DNA from: Acanthosoma haemorrhoidale
Taxonomy: Eukaryota; Arthropoda; Insecta; Hemiptera; Acanthosomatidae
Reading direction: 5' to 3'
DNA: 64,000 nucleotides
NCBI GenBank assembly: GCA_930367205.1
Contig: OV884011.1
Span: 121,765,866 to 121,829,865, forward strand
Of this stretch, positions 49,301-60,829 are shown piece by piece. The notes beneath the pieces are model-generated. The model was given only the letters and a program-made list of their open reading frames with translations, ran no database searches and was not told the origin of the DNA. The stretch's first letter is position 1. The number at the start of each line of letters is the position of its first letter. A program made the position numbers and the translations under genes.

Positions 49301-52300
49301 TGCTGGAGAGTGCAGAGATTCAATAGTACTCGGAAGAAGCAAGCAAAGCTTCGTGACTGTGCTAAGGTAATGCCGAGATAATTAGACGTGATTATACCGT
49401 AGCTACACGGAGACGAGGGATGGGAGAAAGGCAAAAAGCCGAATTTATGGGCGTAAGTGAGGTCGTTAGGGGTTCCTCGTTGTCGGTGTACAGAGACAAA
49501 ACGGAGGGCTTATCTCCGCCACCCTCCAGCCGCAGAGCCGCGATTAAAAAATCATGTTGTTCTAGCTGTGATTTAGTGGACGGTTATGTATGGGCCTCCA
49601 GGGAGCCAATGACACTCCCTGTGCCATCTGTATTTATGTCTCTCTGCCTCTCTCTTTTTTTTTTATTTCTCCCGCCACGCCCTCTACTACTGTCGGTTGC
49701 ACCAGCGATCAGGAAGACCCTCTTTGAATGGAAAACCGAGTATTAAAATTTATATCATTTACAGGGGTCATAAAAGAGGACTGAATCATAAAATCGTTGT
49801 TTGGTGATGGTGCTCTGATTTTAAATTAATATCTATAGAGAAGTGATATCTGTCGTCTCAGTGGTGCTATTGTTAGAACTCCCTAACACTACAACGCCAT
49901 GTTCAATTCACGAATCCCCTTACGATTTTTCTCCATTCCGGTGATAGTTATCCCGGATACTCTTAAATGGATGGTGTAGTGGCGAATAGAGCAGGTGCCA
50001 TAGGTGCTTTACTATGCAAAATATGAAAACCACATTTTAGCAATTCATTTCAGGGACTGATGTAAGGGATTGATGTAAGGGACTGAAATGAATTGATATA
50101 ATACGGTCCTCATATTTTGCATACTCATGTAGGGTAGGTACCTATGGCGCTTCCTCTAAAAGGAAACGCACCGTAAAAAGAGCAGGGAAAAATTGCAGTT
50201 CCTATTCCTGGACTAGTTTTCAAGAACTTGAGGAAGAAAAAAAATTTCTTAAATGCGAATAAATATCTTTTCATTATTATATCTGTGTGCCTTACTAGAG
50301 TTCATTGGTGATCGGTAAGATATTTTGTTTTGTTGTTTGCTTGTTTTGCGGCACATCAGCCACAAGGTCATTCAAAATATTTATTGAAAATTAAATGACT
50401 TTTTAGACGGATTTTGTTTCCCTCTAAAGCAGAAACCTAATAGATTACATCATTCATCGAATGGTGAGGAAACTGATACACTGAGCTAGCTAGTGACATA
50501 GCTCGAGAAAAGAACAATAACATAAACTGCTTATATGGGCTATCAACAGAGAAATGTTTAGATCTGTTAGGCCAGTCGAGAAGAACTAATTCTTTTTTTC
50601 TTTTTTCAAGACCACCACTTTGCAATCTCGAAGATAACTGACCGTGACTAAATAAAGTGAAATAAGATAGATAAAAAAAGAGTGAAGAGATAAAAAGAGC
50701 GGTGTAGAGGACGAGGGCAGAAGAAAGAGAATGGTCGAGGAAGAAGCGGTTTGCTGACAACAGCAAGTCCCTCCTAAACGCGCCTGTTTTTTTGCCAGCA
50801 CTCCCCCAACGGTATCCTTTAGTTATTGCCCAAATCCACTTTACCTCCTCCCCTTGGATACAGTCCGCCGATAAAGCGGTGTGCTGGAAGTGGGGTGGGG
50901 TTCTTTTTTTTACCGCTACTGTACAATTTATGTATATATCAGGAAGTGGGCTCTTAACAAAACAATCGCACATTAACTTTCCTCTAGCTAAGACCATCGA
51001 CTACTTTAACAATTTTTGTGAAAGTTTTTCCGCAATGGTACCACCTTTCTTTAGTCAGCCTTGTGAACATCTCCTGTTACAATCGTGAAATATGCAATTT
51101 AATTTAGTACTATTGTTATAAACGAGTCAAAATAAACAAAAGATACCTGTTTTCAAAATAACACTACGATAAACTTGGATTTGCCAAAAGAGACATCCCT
51201 CTCCAAATATTTATTTTTGTTTTACATCGGTCAACGAAGTTTTATTTAGTATTATTGGTTATTATATTTTATTAAACACATAAAATAAAAGTATTATAAA
51301 TCTTTAGTTAAACTTTAAAATTGTTGTCTAGAGAGTAAATTAACTTGCTTCACATCCCATTTGTTGGGCACCAGACAACCTTTCCATTATAACTACCACG
51401 TAAAAAAAAAAATCAAAATTAATGGAGTCATTGCCTCCCCTACGAGTTACTCGAATAAATGGAGACAACTCTAAACTAGATAATTCCATTTGAAGGAGGG
51501 GTGAGTGGAGAGATGGGTTAATCCGGCCGGGGCATCGTACTAGGGGTGAAGAGATATTAAAATGCAAATGACAGGGGTGCCGGTCTCCAGGATTAGCCTG
51601 TTACCATGTTTTCCTACAGGATTATCCCGGTCCTTACCTCGGCCCACGTACTCTTCGTCTTCCTCTTTAGTTCTCACCCTGTCATCAATCACTCCGCTAT
51701 TAGTATCTTGACTGCAGGGGGCTGCTCGTTAAATGAAGACTATGGTACACGTTCAACTACAGAGTACTCACGTGACGAAGAACGGGATTTTTTACTACAG
51801 GCTGCGCATGTTGTTCACGCTAGGCTCTTCAAAATCAAAAATTCCCCAAACACCAGAAAATTGTGCCGGTTACGTCGTGAGAAGCTGGATGTTGGATTGA
51901 GTCGGTTAGTGTTACAAAATTTTCAACAGTAAGGCATAAACAAAGTAATTAAACAAGTCAAAAATAATAAATAAATAACTATTGATTTTATTTAAAAAAA
52001 AAAAAATAACTGATCAGAAATTCAATTTAACCAGGCCAGATTGTTAGTATAACTAGTATAAATAATTGTTAGTATAATTAACGTATAAAAATTACGAAAA
52101 AAGTTTATAGTCACGATACGATGTTTCGGAGAAGAGTGCGTATAGTCTACCGCAGGGTGGTGATTCGCACGGAGAGATGATATGTAGGCGAGATAGGCCG
52201 AGAAGTTTGTAGTAAACAGCGACTTCTTGTTCGCAGGGGAACAGGCCCGTATTCTGCTATCTTCATTACTGATTAAGCCAAGCTCCTTGTCCTCTTATAC

Positions 52301-55219
52301 GCAAAGACGTATTTATTTACTTCCTCGAACTTTATAGTCTTTCAAACTATGTTCTCTGTATGTTGATGTAATAAAACGAAAACTCCTCTTAAAGATAAAT
52401 AAAATAAATAGATTTCATAACTAACATTTAAAGTTTTAATCTTAAATATATGTCTGTGTATACAATATTTACATACACTTTTCCTAATTTTCTCTAGCCA
52501 AAACAATCAGAAAAAGAAGGAAAAAAAGAAAAAAATTTATAATTTTAAACTTTTTCACTCATCTCATTACCATAATAAAAATAATAATAAAAAATATTGT
52601 TGAAATCTTGTCAAACAAAAAAATGAGGTCTCTCTATTTTGAATTACCCTTCTAATCAAAAGTTGTTTACTGCTTATGGAGGCCGAACACATGTAATTTA
52701 GTGATCGGTGCTTTATTCTTTTTTATTAATTTTGTGAAATTACCAAGAAATATCCCGACATTCCGAATTTCAATATAGTGTGATTTATGATAATAATTGC
52801 TTATTGTAGCAGCCGGTTTAAAAATTCACTTCCACCTCTCTCACCTGGTTCCCACTAATTGGTTTGATAACACGGGACAATCGACCAGTAGCCAATTCTT
52901 GCTTTAGACTATTTTTATTTCCAGAGTTTTATTAAGTTAATTATTGTATTGATTTAATAAGTAATTTTATTATCAACATTATATCATTATTTGTATACTC
53001 TGGCGAAATATTTGTTTTTTGTTTGGGGCCTTCTGAAACTCCATACTTATAGAAGCCCAACATTCTAAACAACCAGTTTGTATAATCCACAAAAAAACAA
53101 TATATAGCTTGTTTATCGTTAAATTGTTAGTTTGGATCAAATAAATTAATTATAATAGCCAGTTATTGTCAGTGCTATTTGTGAGGACAGGGTGAGTTAG
53201 GGTCCTGTAAATGAGTACTATTGTTTTCACATAGTCCAAATTAGCACCCAATTTTATTTATACAAAATATGAAATACGTTTTAATCATTCTAATTGTTAG
53301 GAACCATGCCTGTCCGAATAATTGTAAAGTTTGATTTTAGCCATCCATCGATTTATCGGTCTTGACTATAACTCAGTGACAAAATTGTTTGAAACAAAGC
53401 ATTAAATTAATCAAATGCTTATGCAAACATTGGTTCCTAAACGTCTAATAATTTTTTAAATAAATAGCATAAATGAGAACAGTACGATTGGGGGCTGAGA
53501 GAACGTGGTGGACAAAATCACCGAAATCATCTAGGCCAAATACAAACGGTGGACTAACTGTGTAAAAAACCAAATAAACGTGAGAGTGAAACTCTGTTAG
53601 GAAAAAAAAGTAGAAACCCCAGTGGGAAAGGAGAAGCGAGACAGGGCAAGCCGTGTGGAAAACCAATCAGAGAGGAGCTTTGATCGCGGAAAAATATGGC
53701 TACGCCTCGATAGTTACTAATCCAATTTCCCAAGATCTGCCCTAACTTACAGAGGAGGCTGTAACGTTACTTTACAAATTAGCTGTCGTTTACTTAAACT
53801 TTCTACCTTGTTTTGTTTTTCGCGTTTTCCATTTTTTTGTTCAATCCTCGTTAATGATAATAGTGTCAATCACATGTAATGGAATACTTGTTGGACTCTC
53901 ATATGAAACCTCTGTGATGTTCGATATGATAGTCACAACTTCTGATCTATACTAGAACGCACCCAAATAATAAAGTTAGTTCAAATATTTCACCAGCTTA
54001 ATCTAATCGTTGGACTGTAAATCGAAATAAATTCAAATCGACACATGAAAAGCTTCTATTTTCATTCTATCTAGGCTGACTACAGGAATTTATTTCTGAA
54101 AATTAAACAATGACTGTTTTACAAACATGTGCACAAACATGAAATGCCTTGCTAATAATGGAGTTATTTATGATAATGTAATAATAATACAAATTATTAA
54201 TTAAATAGGCAGTCAAAGCCTTCTTCCAAGAACATACAATTTTCAAGGCTGGGGTAGCCGGCCACCTTAAGCATGTCGAAAACGTTTGAAAACTTTTTAT
54301 TGTCACCATAAGCATGCAGGTGACTTACCAAAGACGCCGTCCAAAAGACTCAATTAAAAATCAGCTTTCAGAGCTGGGCTATACAGGAATGGTAAACTAA
54401 AATTAGCTCTGTCCGATTACTGCTTACATGACTCATTGATTGGTGACTTACAGTGCGAAACAATATTAATTAAATTACAATTTTTTTGTACTTATATTAT
54501 ATTTAGCACCATAGATACAATTAATACTGTGCTATAATGTAATAATATAATACATCCAGGAAAGCCGAAAATACAAACGATATTTTGTAACAAAAGGCCT
54601 CCGAGTTCAATAAATACAAATTACCCTCGCTAACCCTCTATCAAAGCACGCAAAAGCTAATGGCAAATATGTCTCAATCCTGTGGTAGGGTGGACGTGAC
54701 TGTTATAAAACATCGTTACAGAAAATGTAATTCATTTACGATGGGATGGAGTGTGTCCCTTCGTGTAGGCCCTCGCTGATGGCGGATTGATAATTGTGAA
54801 GAATCGTCTGTCGATTCCCGTTATAAATTGCAGTTTCACCAGAGATCCTTTTTGAAATATAGCTATTGTTATATTGCGCTGAGTTATACATTAACTGTGG
54901 AAGCAATGGATGTATGAATGTTTTGAAGCATAGGCTGAAAAAAGTATATTACGAGCCCAGGAAAAGATGAGGAGACGTAGAAGAAAGGCAAGAAAGTTCG
55001 GAAAGAGAGTGACTGGTAGGATGGTAGAATGTATCAGTTTTAACATTTGGGAGCACATGAGGTGGACACATATTCAATTCTTCATTAATGTAAATAATTC
55101 TGGTCACGTACTGTCAAATTAGAAAGCTTGGTATTTTTATTTTTTATTTTGGAAATCGAGAAATGTCAAGGTTTCGCCCCGGCAATCAATTATCCTTTGT
55201 TATAATATTTATATACATA
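46331..55219. other. Long gene-poor region
   Basis: AT-rich with A-, T- and C-runs (C run near 49266). ORFs at 47093-47413, 49420-49746, 50437-50997 and 51606-51932 were inspected. None shows a domain, and several are driven by low-complexity or GC-richer patches. A hairpin at about 49997-50146 is listed separately. Confidence 0.45.
49997..50146. repeat. Multi-block perfect-stem hairpin
   Basis: Three nested inverted pairs: GCCATAGGT/ACCTATGGC (outer), TATGCAAAATATGA (50013-50026)/TCATATTTTGCATA (50110-50123), and CAATTCATTTCAG (50041-50053)/CTGAAATGAATTG (50083-50095). The loop holds two tandem GGGAYTGATGTAA units. No ORF. It could be a short fold-back element or a structured RNA. Confidence 0.6.
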
Positions 55220-55511
55220 TGTAAGGAAAGTATTCTCTCTTTAAATTGAATTTGCTGTGCTGCTTCCACTAGCTGCCACCAGATGGAGCAGCCATTGTAT
55301 AGAGAAGGTTATGTTAGGTAACCAAAGTTGTAAATAGAATGTGAATATAGAAGTGATAGTTATAAACTGCAATTGTCGTTTCTTTGTTTACAGGTAAGAT
55401 TGTGTATATGATATAAATAATTGTTATAATATAATATATAGTGAATAAAATTGCTAACTTTGTTGAAACTGATTTCAGTTTATTCACCCCACCTTCAATA
55501 ATTGTCTTACA
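55220..55511 (+). repeat. Possible solo LTR
   Basis: Starts TGTAAGGAAAG and ends TTGTCTTACA, with inverted ends TGTAAG/CTTACA and an AATAAA near 55444. The flanks are TA-rich, so a target duplication cannot be decided (ACATA occurs at both sides). No internal coding. Superfamily unclear. Confidence 0.4.
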
Positions 55512-55521
55512 TATATATATA

Positions 55522-55707
55522 AGTTAAGCTCCGGGCAGCAACAGTACTCAACCTTAATCCCCGAACGTCGGGATGTAAACATCCCGAATGTAAATATACA
55601 GGGTTATAGACTCGAAATAAAGAGTCTAGTTCTAACTTTCAAGCGTGTTGTTTCTCTGTACCTTTTTTCCCTTTGTTTCTTAATTCTGAAGCCGGTAAGC
55701 ATTAACT
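55522..55707 (+). repeat. 5' LTR of the intact gypsy element
   Basis: 186 bp. Contains AATAAA (55616-55621) and a short hairpin CGGGATGTAAACATCCCG (55569-55586) upstream of it. The two differences from the 3' LTR lie at the GCAACAG/GCATCAG site and in the right arm of the hairpin. Confidence 0.93.
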
Positions 55708-55724
55708 GGTGCCGAAACCCGTGA
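55707..55724 (+). other. Primer binding site
   Basis: TGGTGCCGAAACCCGTGA begins with the last LTR base, as in other AGTTA-class elements. It ends with the complement of a tRNA CCA terminus, but I cannot assign the tRNA with certainty. Confidence 0.65.
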
Positions 55725-55815
55725 ACTCGTGGTGTGGAAAGAAAAGTAAGCGACGTCTGTTCGATTTTTTTTTTTTTTTCATTTTTGCCGTGTTAAATAA
55801 AAAATTGAAGAAAGA

Positions 55816-56997
55816 ATGGCGGAAGGAGGCGTGCTACGACCACCTGTTCTGAACGTAGCGGATGGCGCGGAACATGTAGCAACGAGAAGGGTGGGCATTT
55901 TGCCAGAAGCTCATGCTACCGCTCTTGCGTTGATGAGAGTGAAAGCAATGAACACTCAAGATCTGAGAAATGCAATTTCAGAGCTGGAATGGTTCACTGG
56001 CGAATTAGGAGAACTCAACCACTTTCTGAAGGGAGGAGATCGCCTCACTGCCTTAATCCTAGCAAAATCGGAGGAAAATCTTCTGGACCCCAGGGATGCA
56101 GAGTCACTAAGAGCGGCCCTGATATGTCGGGTCAAGAGAAGGATTCTCAACCAGATCCAAGCGGATGAGGAGACGTCGTGGGAAACGGCGAAGATGCGGC
56201 TAAAGAAAGCATATGGAGGGGGGCGATGGACGCCCGAAGAAGATATTTTCCAGATGTTCCGGGAAACAAAATCATCAAGGCAGAGTAGCGGCCAATATGC
56301 CGCAGTTCTTCTAACCCGTTATAATCAAATAATGGAGAAAATGAGAGAGACAATGAGCATCGAAGAGGTAGAGGGCAGAATGGAATTTCTGTCTACTATA
56401 CTAAAGGTACAGTTGGCGAAGGAAACAGGGAGAAAAGAGGTATTCCCTAATGAGCGCTCATTCCTCGAATGTGCCCAAGTCATGATTGACACCAGCGCCA
56501 GGGAGGAGGAATCGAGGATACATGAGAATGAGGGAGAATGGAGCCGGATAGTGTACAGAAGAACCAGGGTCCCTAAATCAAATTGGAAAAAAGTCGAAAC
56601 ACCAACCGGTAGGGACAGGGGAGCGGCAGGCGAAAGGAGGTTCAGGGCGGCGAGACCCAGGTACGGACCCCGCAGAGAAGAGAGAAAATGCCATGGGTGC
56701 GGGAAGACGAGTCATTTAGTGGCACAGTGCCCCTGCACAAAATGTTTCGAGTGCAGTGAGGAGGGGCATATCGCTAGGCATTGCCCTTACGTGTATCGGA
56801 GGAGAGATGTTCATAGGGCAGAACCCATGGAAGTGAATACGCAAACGATGCGGGAAAGAAGAAATATATCACCCAGGGGTAATGAATCTTCAGCTGAGGA
56901 ATCTTCAGGAGCGTCAGGAACGTCGGAAACGGAAGAAGAGCCGGCTCGCGACAGGAGCCGAGAGCATGAGCGAAAGAAGACTACTTCGAGAAGATAG
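55816..56997 (+). CDS. Gag polyprotein of the intact gypsy element
   Basis: 393 residues from ATG 55816 (about 110 bp after the PBS) to TAG 56995-56997. The N-terminal and middle parts are charged and largely helical in composition, as in Ty3/gypsy capsids. A basic linker (about 255-290) is followed by two CCHC zinc knuckles, CHGCGKTSHLVAQC (about 293-306) and CFECSEEGHIARHC (about 312-325), which bind the RNA genome. The tail (about 355-393) is Ser/Glu then Arg-rich. The frame is undisturbed. Gag forms the cytoplasmic particle and the capsid-nucleocapsid layout is complete. Pol follows in the same frame after two stops. Confidence 0.92.
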   Translation: MAEGGVLRPPVLNVADGAEHVATRRVGILPEAHATALALMRVKAMNTQDLRNAISELEWFTGELGELNHFLKGGDRLTALILAKSEENLLDPRDAESLRAALICRVKRRILNQIQADEETSWETAKMRLKKAYGGGRWTPEEDIFQMFRETKSSRQSSGQYAAVLLTRYNQIMEKMRETMSIEEVEGRMEFLSTILKVQLAKETGRKEVFPNERSFLECAQVMIDTSAREEESRIHENEGEWSRIVYRRTRVPKSNWKKVETPTGRDRGAAGERRFRAARPRYGPRREERKCHGCGKTSHLVAQCPCTKCFECSEEGHIARHCPYVYRRRDVHRAEPMEVNTQTMRERRNISPRGNESSAEESSGASGTSETEEEPARDRSREHERKKTTSRR

Positions 56998-57018
56998 GAG
57001 CGGCGTGTGGCAGCCTGA

Positions 57019-60000
57019 GGAGGGTGGCAGCAGAGTGGCGACCGCACCCTAAAGTGTAATACAGTGAGAGGGATACTGTGCGAGTTGCCAATAATTAGAG
57101 TCGAGGGGGGAGAGAGGTGCTTGGTGGATACAGGAAGCACCAATACCATAATGTCACGCGGTGCGTTGGAGCGGCTGTATGGCAGAGAGAGGGCACTCCA
57201 GGTCAAGGTATGTAAGTGCAAGTTAGTTACCCTGGGCGGGCCCTGTAAAGTGGCGGGAGAGGCGGTCGTGAATTTAGAGAAATGGGCGAAAAAAAAGGGC
57301 GATATTAACGTACATATTGTGGAGTACATGCCGCGCGAGTATGAAATAATAGTGGGGTGTGACTTATTGGGTCGGGTAGGCGCGCTTGTAGAGAACAAGG
57401 GAAAGGAGTGGCGGATCAAGTTGGGGGGGGTTACTTATCAATGTCAAGGGACCGTAAGAGGTGGGAGTGCGCGGATAGGGGCAGTCAAGAAAGTTGTGGA
57501 CTGGAGGGAAAGCTTACGTAGGGAGTTCGGAGATATTTTTTACGTGGAGGGTGATATGCTTGGGGCAACGGGGAAGACAGTACATGAAATCCCATTAAAA
57601 TCTGACCGAATAACGTACGTGAAGGAGAGACGATATCCGCAGGCACTCCGCCAACATATCCGGACAGAAATCGACAGCTTAAGACGACAGGGTATAATCG
57701 TTGATAGCACATCCCCTTATAATAGTCCTCTGTGGGCAGTACGAAAGAAGAGTAAACCGGGAGAGGAGGGGGAGAGATATAGAGTCGTCGTCGATTTTAG
57801 AAAATTAAATGAAAACACAACGGATGAGAAGTATCCGATTCCCCGTTTTGAGGACATTCTCGACAGACTGAATGGAGCCACAATCTTTAGCACTTTGGAT
57901 TTGAAAGCAGGGTACCATCAAATCAAAATGAGCGCTACCAATCAACACAAAACAGCGTTTACTTTCGAGAGGGGGCACTATGAGTTCACTCGGATGCCAT
58001 TTGGTTTGAAGAACGCTCCGATTACTTTCCAGAGATTGATGGACGAAATCCTGAGGGGGATAGACGAGGCGGTATGCCAGATTTATATGGACGATCTGTT
58101 GATCTTCAGCCGAACAGAATCCGAACACATCGAAGATCTCCGGAGGGTATTTCGACGTTTGCGTGAATTCGGGTTAAAATTGTCGATGGAAAAATCATCG
58201 CTGGGAGAGGATCGGATCAACTTCTTAGGGCATACCATCTCGAGGGAGGGAGTCCAGCCGGATTCTGCAAAAGTCGACGCAATTCGAAAGATAGCGGTGC
58301 CGAAAGACGTCAAGGGCATTCGGCGACTTTTAGGTACGCTAAATTACTATCGGCGTTTTGTGCCAGACATGGCAGAGTATCTCGTACCCATCAGTAACCT
58401 GCTGCGGAAGGGGGCGCGGATAGCGATTACACCTATTATGGAGCAAAACCTTCGAAAATGCATGGCTCGACTGCAAGAGGAACCAATCCTGGCGTTTCCC
58501 GATTTTGAGAAGCTATTTACTATCACCACCGACGCAAGTGAGTATGCATTGGGAGCGGTGCTGTCGCAGGAGGGAGATGGGGGGGAACGACCAGTGACGT
58601 ACGCGAGTCGAAGACTGACCGACACGGAAGCGCGGTACAGTGCCCTCGAGCGTGAACTTCTTGGCATCATATGGGCTATTGATCATTTTCGTCCATACGT
58701 CTTCGGGCGGAGATTCAGAGTACATACGGACCACAGACCTCTTCAATGGGTGGGGAAGCTTAAGGAATCATCAGCCAGGGTGACACGCTGGAAGGAGTTT
58801 TTGTCCCAATACAACCTGGAAATTGTATACAAACCAGGGAAGGACAATGTAGTGGCGGACTGGCTATCTCGAGCGATTACCGTAAATGCAGTCGAGGAAG
58901 GGGAAACGTCCGGGGATCACAGACAATTTATCCAGGAATGGGCGCCCGGGGAAGATGGAAGTCGCGGTACGCGGGACGATAGCGATGGGAGCGAACACCA
59001 AGAAACGGAAGAATCTGCCGAAGAACGTCCGGTGGAAATGGAGACGATCGAGGGTATGATTAACGATAAACTGCGACAAATTATTTGGAAGACGCAAACG
59101 ACCGGCCTGATGCGAGCTACTCATGAAAACTATGGCAAGAATAGTATTACGACAATCTGGTCCCAACCGGGTGTCAAGGGTGACCAAATTTGCCAGGCAT
59201 TGAAAGATGCATCCAGACCAGGGAAGACCTACCATCTATTTGTCGGCAACGCGACAGTGTGGGATCTGATCAAGAAATTATGGAGAACAGAACAACTGGG
59301 TATTGATCGATCGTTTGTTCGTTGTATGTCTATGGTCCAGACACTGCGTGATGAGGAACGGCAGCGGGAAGTAACACTTGCCTACCATCAAGTGAAGACG
59401 AACCACCGCGGTGCGCAGGAGACTTTGCAAGCATTACAGCGACGGTACTTCTGGTGGGATATGAAAAAGACGATCCAAGTGATCATAGGAACGTGCGATA
59501 TATGTCTTAAGACTAAATATGATCGACACCCACCACAGGGACAACAGGAGAAAACACCTACAGCAGAGACGCCACTGAGTGAACTACAGATTGACACGTT
59601 CACTTGGAAGGGATATAAGTGGGTTACGACAATAGATACCTTCAGTAAGGTAGCTATGGCGTATGCCGTAAAAAACAAATCATCCAACGCCGTCTTACAG
59701 GCATTACGAACGTGGTTCCAGTTTTATGGGGTACCGGACCGAATCTCGTCTGATGGGGGTAGGGAGTTCGATAATGCAAACGTTCGGACGGAGATGAAAA
59801 ATCTTGATATCGTGTGGCATCTCAACACCCCAGGACATCCTAAGAGTCGCGGAGGCATCGAAAGGTTGCACAGTACCTTGAGTGACCACCTGCGGGTGTA
59901 TCAGGTAGAAAAGGGTCTGCAGACGAACGAGGCGATGCCGAAGGCAGTGGCGGCATACAATCATTCCATCCACTCCACCACGGGGTTTACGCCGTTCGAG

Positions 60001-60399
60001 ATCCTCTTCGGACTGCGCGCGAGGCGCCGGAACGGGACAGAGACGGTGGCGGACGATGGAATGGCGGAGCAAATGTTAAGTGCTCACTTAGAGCTCGGAA
60101 AACTTTGGGGCAAAGTTCGTGACAAAATCGTGAGGGAGAAGGTCAAGAGAGTTTCTCGGGTAAACCTCAAAGTCCGGGGTCGAATAGGGGACCTTAAAAT
60201 TGGGACGATTGTATATCGTAAAATTGGCTCTAATCGGAGCAAAGAGTCGATCAGATACGAGGGTCCATTCAAGGTGGTGGTGATCAGGGAGCATAACATC
60301 GTCACCATCGAGAGTACAAGACCTCCGACGAAACGGAGGACCGTCCACGTCGAACAGTTAAAACTCCCACCAGGGGGGAAGGGTGCTGGCCATGAGTGA
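57019..60399 (+). CDS. Pol polyprotein (protease, RT, RNase H, integrase) of the intact gypsy element
   Basis: Open from 57019 to TGA 60397-60399. No ATG precedes the protease site; the first in-frame candidate near the domain start is GTG at 57064. Counting from that codon: protease DTGS at 22-25; RT with an FRKLNENT block, LDLKAGYHQI (about 277) and catalytic YMDD (about 340-343); RNase H with TTDASEYALGAVL (about 487); an acidic linker (about 600-680); integrase zinc finger HQVKTNHRG...CDICLK (about 775-815), catalytic Asp in QIDTFTW (841), Asp in SDGGREFD (895), Glu in GGIERLHS (928), and a GPY/F-like C-terminus. All catalytic residues are present and the order is Ty3/gypsy. No frameshift inside. 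How it is translated is the open question. Confidence 0.93.
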   Translation, partial: GGWQQSGDRTLKCNTVRGILCELPIIRVEGGERCLVDTGSTNTIMSRGALERLYGRERALQVKVCKCKLVTLGGPCKVAGEAVVNLEKWAKKKGDINVHIVEYMPREYEIIVGCDLLGRVGALVENKGKEWRIKLGGVTYQCQGTVRGGSARIGAVKKVVDWRESLRREFGDIFYVEGDMLGATGKTVHEIPLKSDRITYVKERRYPQALRQHIRTEIDSLRRQGIIVDSTSPYNSPLWAVRKKSKPGEEGERYRVVVDFRKLNENTTDEKYPIPRFEDILDRLNGATIFSTLDLKAGYHQIKMSATNQHKTAFTFERGHYEFTRMPFGLKNAPITFQRLMDEILRGIDEAVCQIYMDDLLIFSRTESEHIEDLRRVFRRLREFGLKLSMEKSSLGEDRINFLGHTISREGVQPDSAKVDAIRKIAVPKDVKGIRRLLGTLNYYRRFVPDMAEYLVPISNLLRKGARIAITPIMEQNLRKCMARLQEEPILAFPDFEKLFTITTDASEYALGAVLSQEGDGGERPVTYASRRLTDTEARYSALERELLGIIWAIDHFRPYVFGRRFRVHTDHRPLQWVGKLKESSARVTRWKEFLSQYNLEIVYKPGKDNVVADWLSRAITVNAVEEGETSGDHRQFIQEWAPGEDGSRGTRDDSDGSEHQETEESAEERPVEMETIEGMINDKLRQIIWKTQTTGLMRATHENYGKNSITTIWSQPGVKGDQICQALKDASRPGKTYHLFVGNATVWDLIKKLWRTEQLGIDRSFVRCMSMVQTLRDEERQREVTLAYHQVKTNHRGAQETLQALQRRYFWWDMKKTIQVIIGTCDICLKTKYDRHPPQGQQEKTPTAETPLSELQIDTFTWKGYKWVTTIDTFSKVAMAYAVKNKSSNAVLQALRTWFQFYGVPDRISSDGGREFDNANVRTEMKNLDIVWHLNTPGHPKSRGGIERLHSTLSDHLRVYQVEKGLQTNEAMPKAVAAYNHSIHSTTGFTPFEILFGLRARRRNGTETVADDGMAEQMLSAHLELGKLWGKVRDKIVREKVKRVSRVNLKVRGRIGDLKIGTIVYRKIGSNRSKESIRYEGPFKVVVIREHNIVTIESTRPPTKRRTVHVEQLKLPPGGKGAGHE

Positions 60400-60829
60400 G
60401 TTGGAGTGTCCTCGCTTCTGCACGTAGCCAAATTTGGTATGGTATACATACGTACACTTTGTACCATTTGTAGAACTATTTTTTTTTTTTGTTGTTTTTT
60501 TAGAATGTACACAGGCATTGTAGAAATATCGACTTTGCGTAGCGTGTAAGATGCCATTGTTTTCTGTGAGTAATGAGCCATGTAATTTTTTTTTGTTTTT
60601 TTTTTATTTTGTCACTAGTGGCTGCAGTGTTAGAAGCAGCGTTTTATTTGGACTATAAGTGTCTTATAAATACGACCGAATGTAAGGGATTACAGGTTGT
60701 GTACTGTTTGGGCTGGCCTTCGCTCCCTTAGTACGATTAGGAGAGTGATCGTAATATCGCCTAAGTCGTTCTCAATTTAGACTTAGACTTCATAGTTTAC
60801 GAGGAGATGTGCGTAAACTGGCAGGGAGG
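60400..60829 (+). other. 3' noncoding region and polypurine tract of the intact gypsy element
   Basis: 430 bp without a coding pattern, T-rich runs at 60478-60500 and 60587-60610. It ends in the purine tract GGCAGGGAGG directly before the 3' LTR. No env-like ORF, signal peptide or fusion peptide is present. Confidence 0.75.

Noticed and set aside
50437..50997. 186-codon minus-strand ORF in AT-rich DNA
   Set aside because: Longest unexplained ORF in the gene-poor region, but Phe/Ser/Leu-rich without domain, splice context or codon pattern I could support; left as unassigned.
57805..59235. Several 75-123 codon minus-strand ORFs in the gypsy pol region
   Set aside because: Antisense shadows of the open pol frame; no motif of their own.
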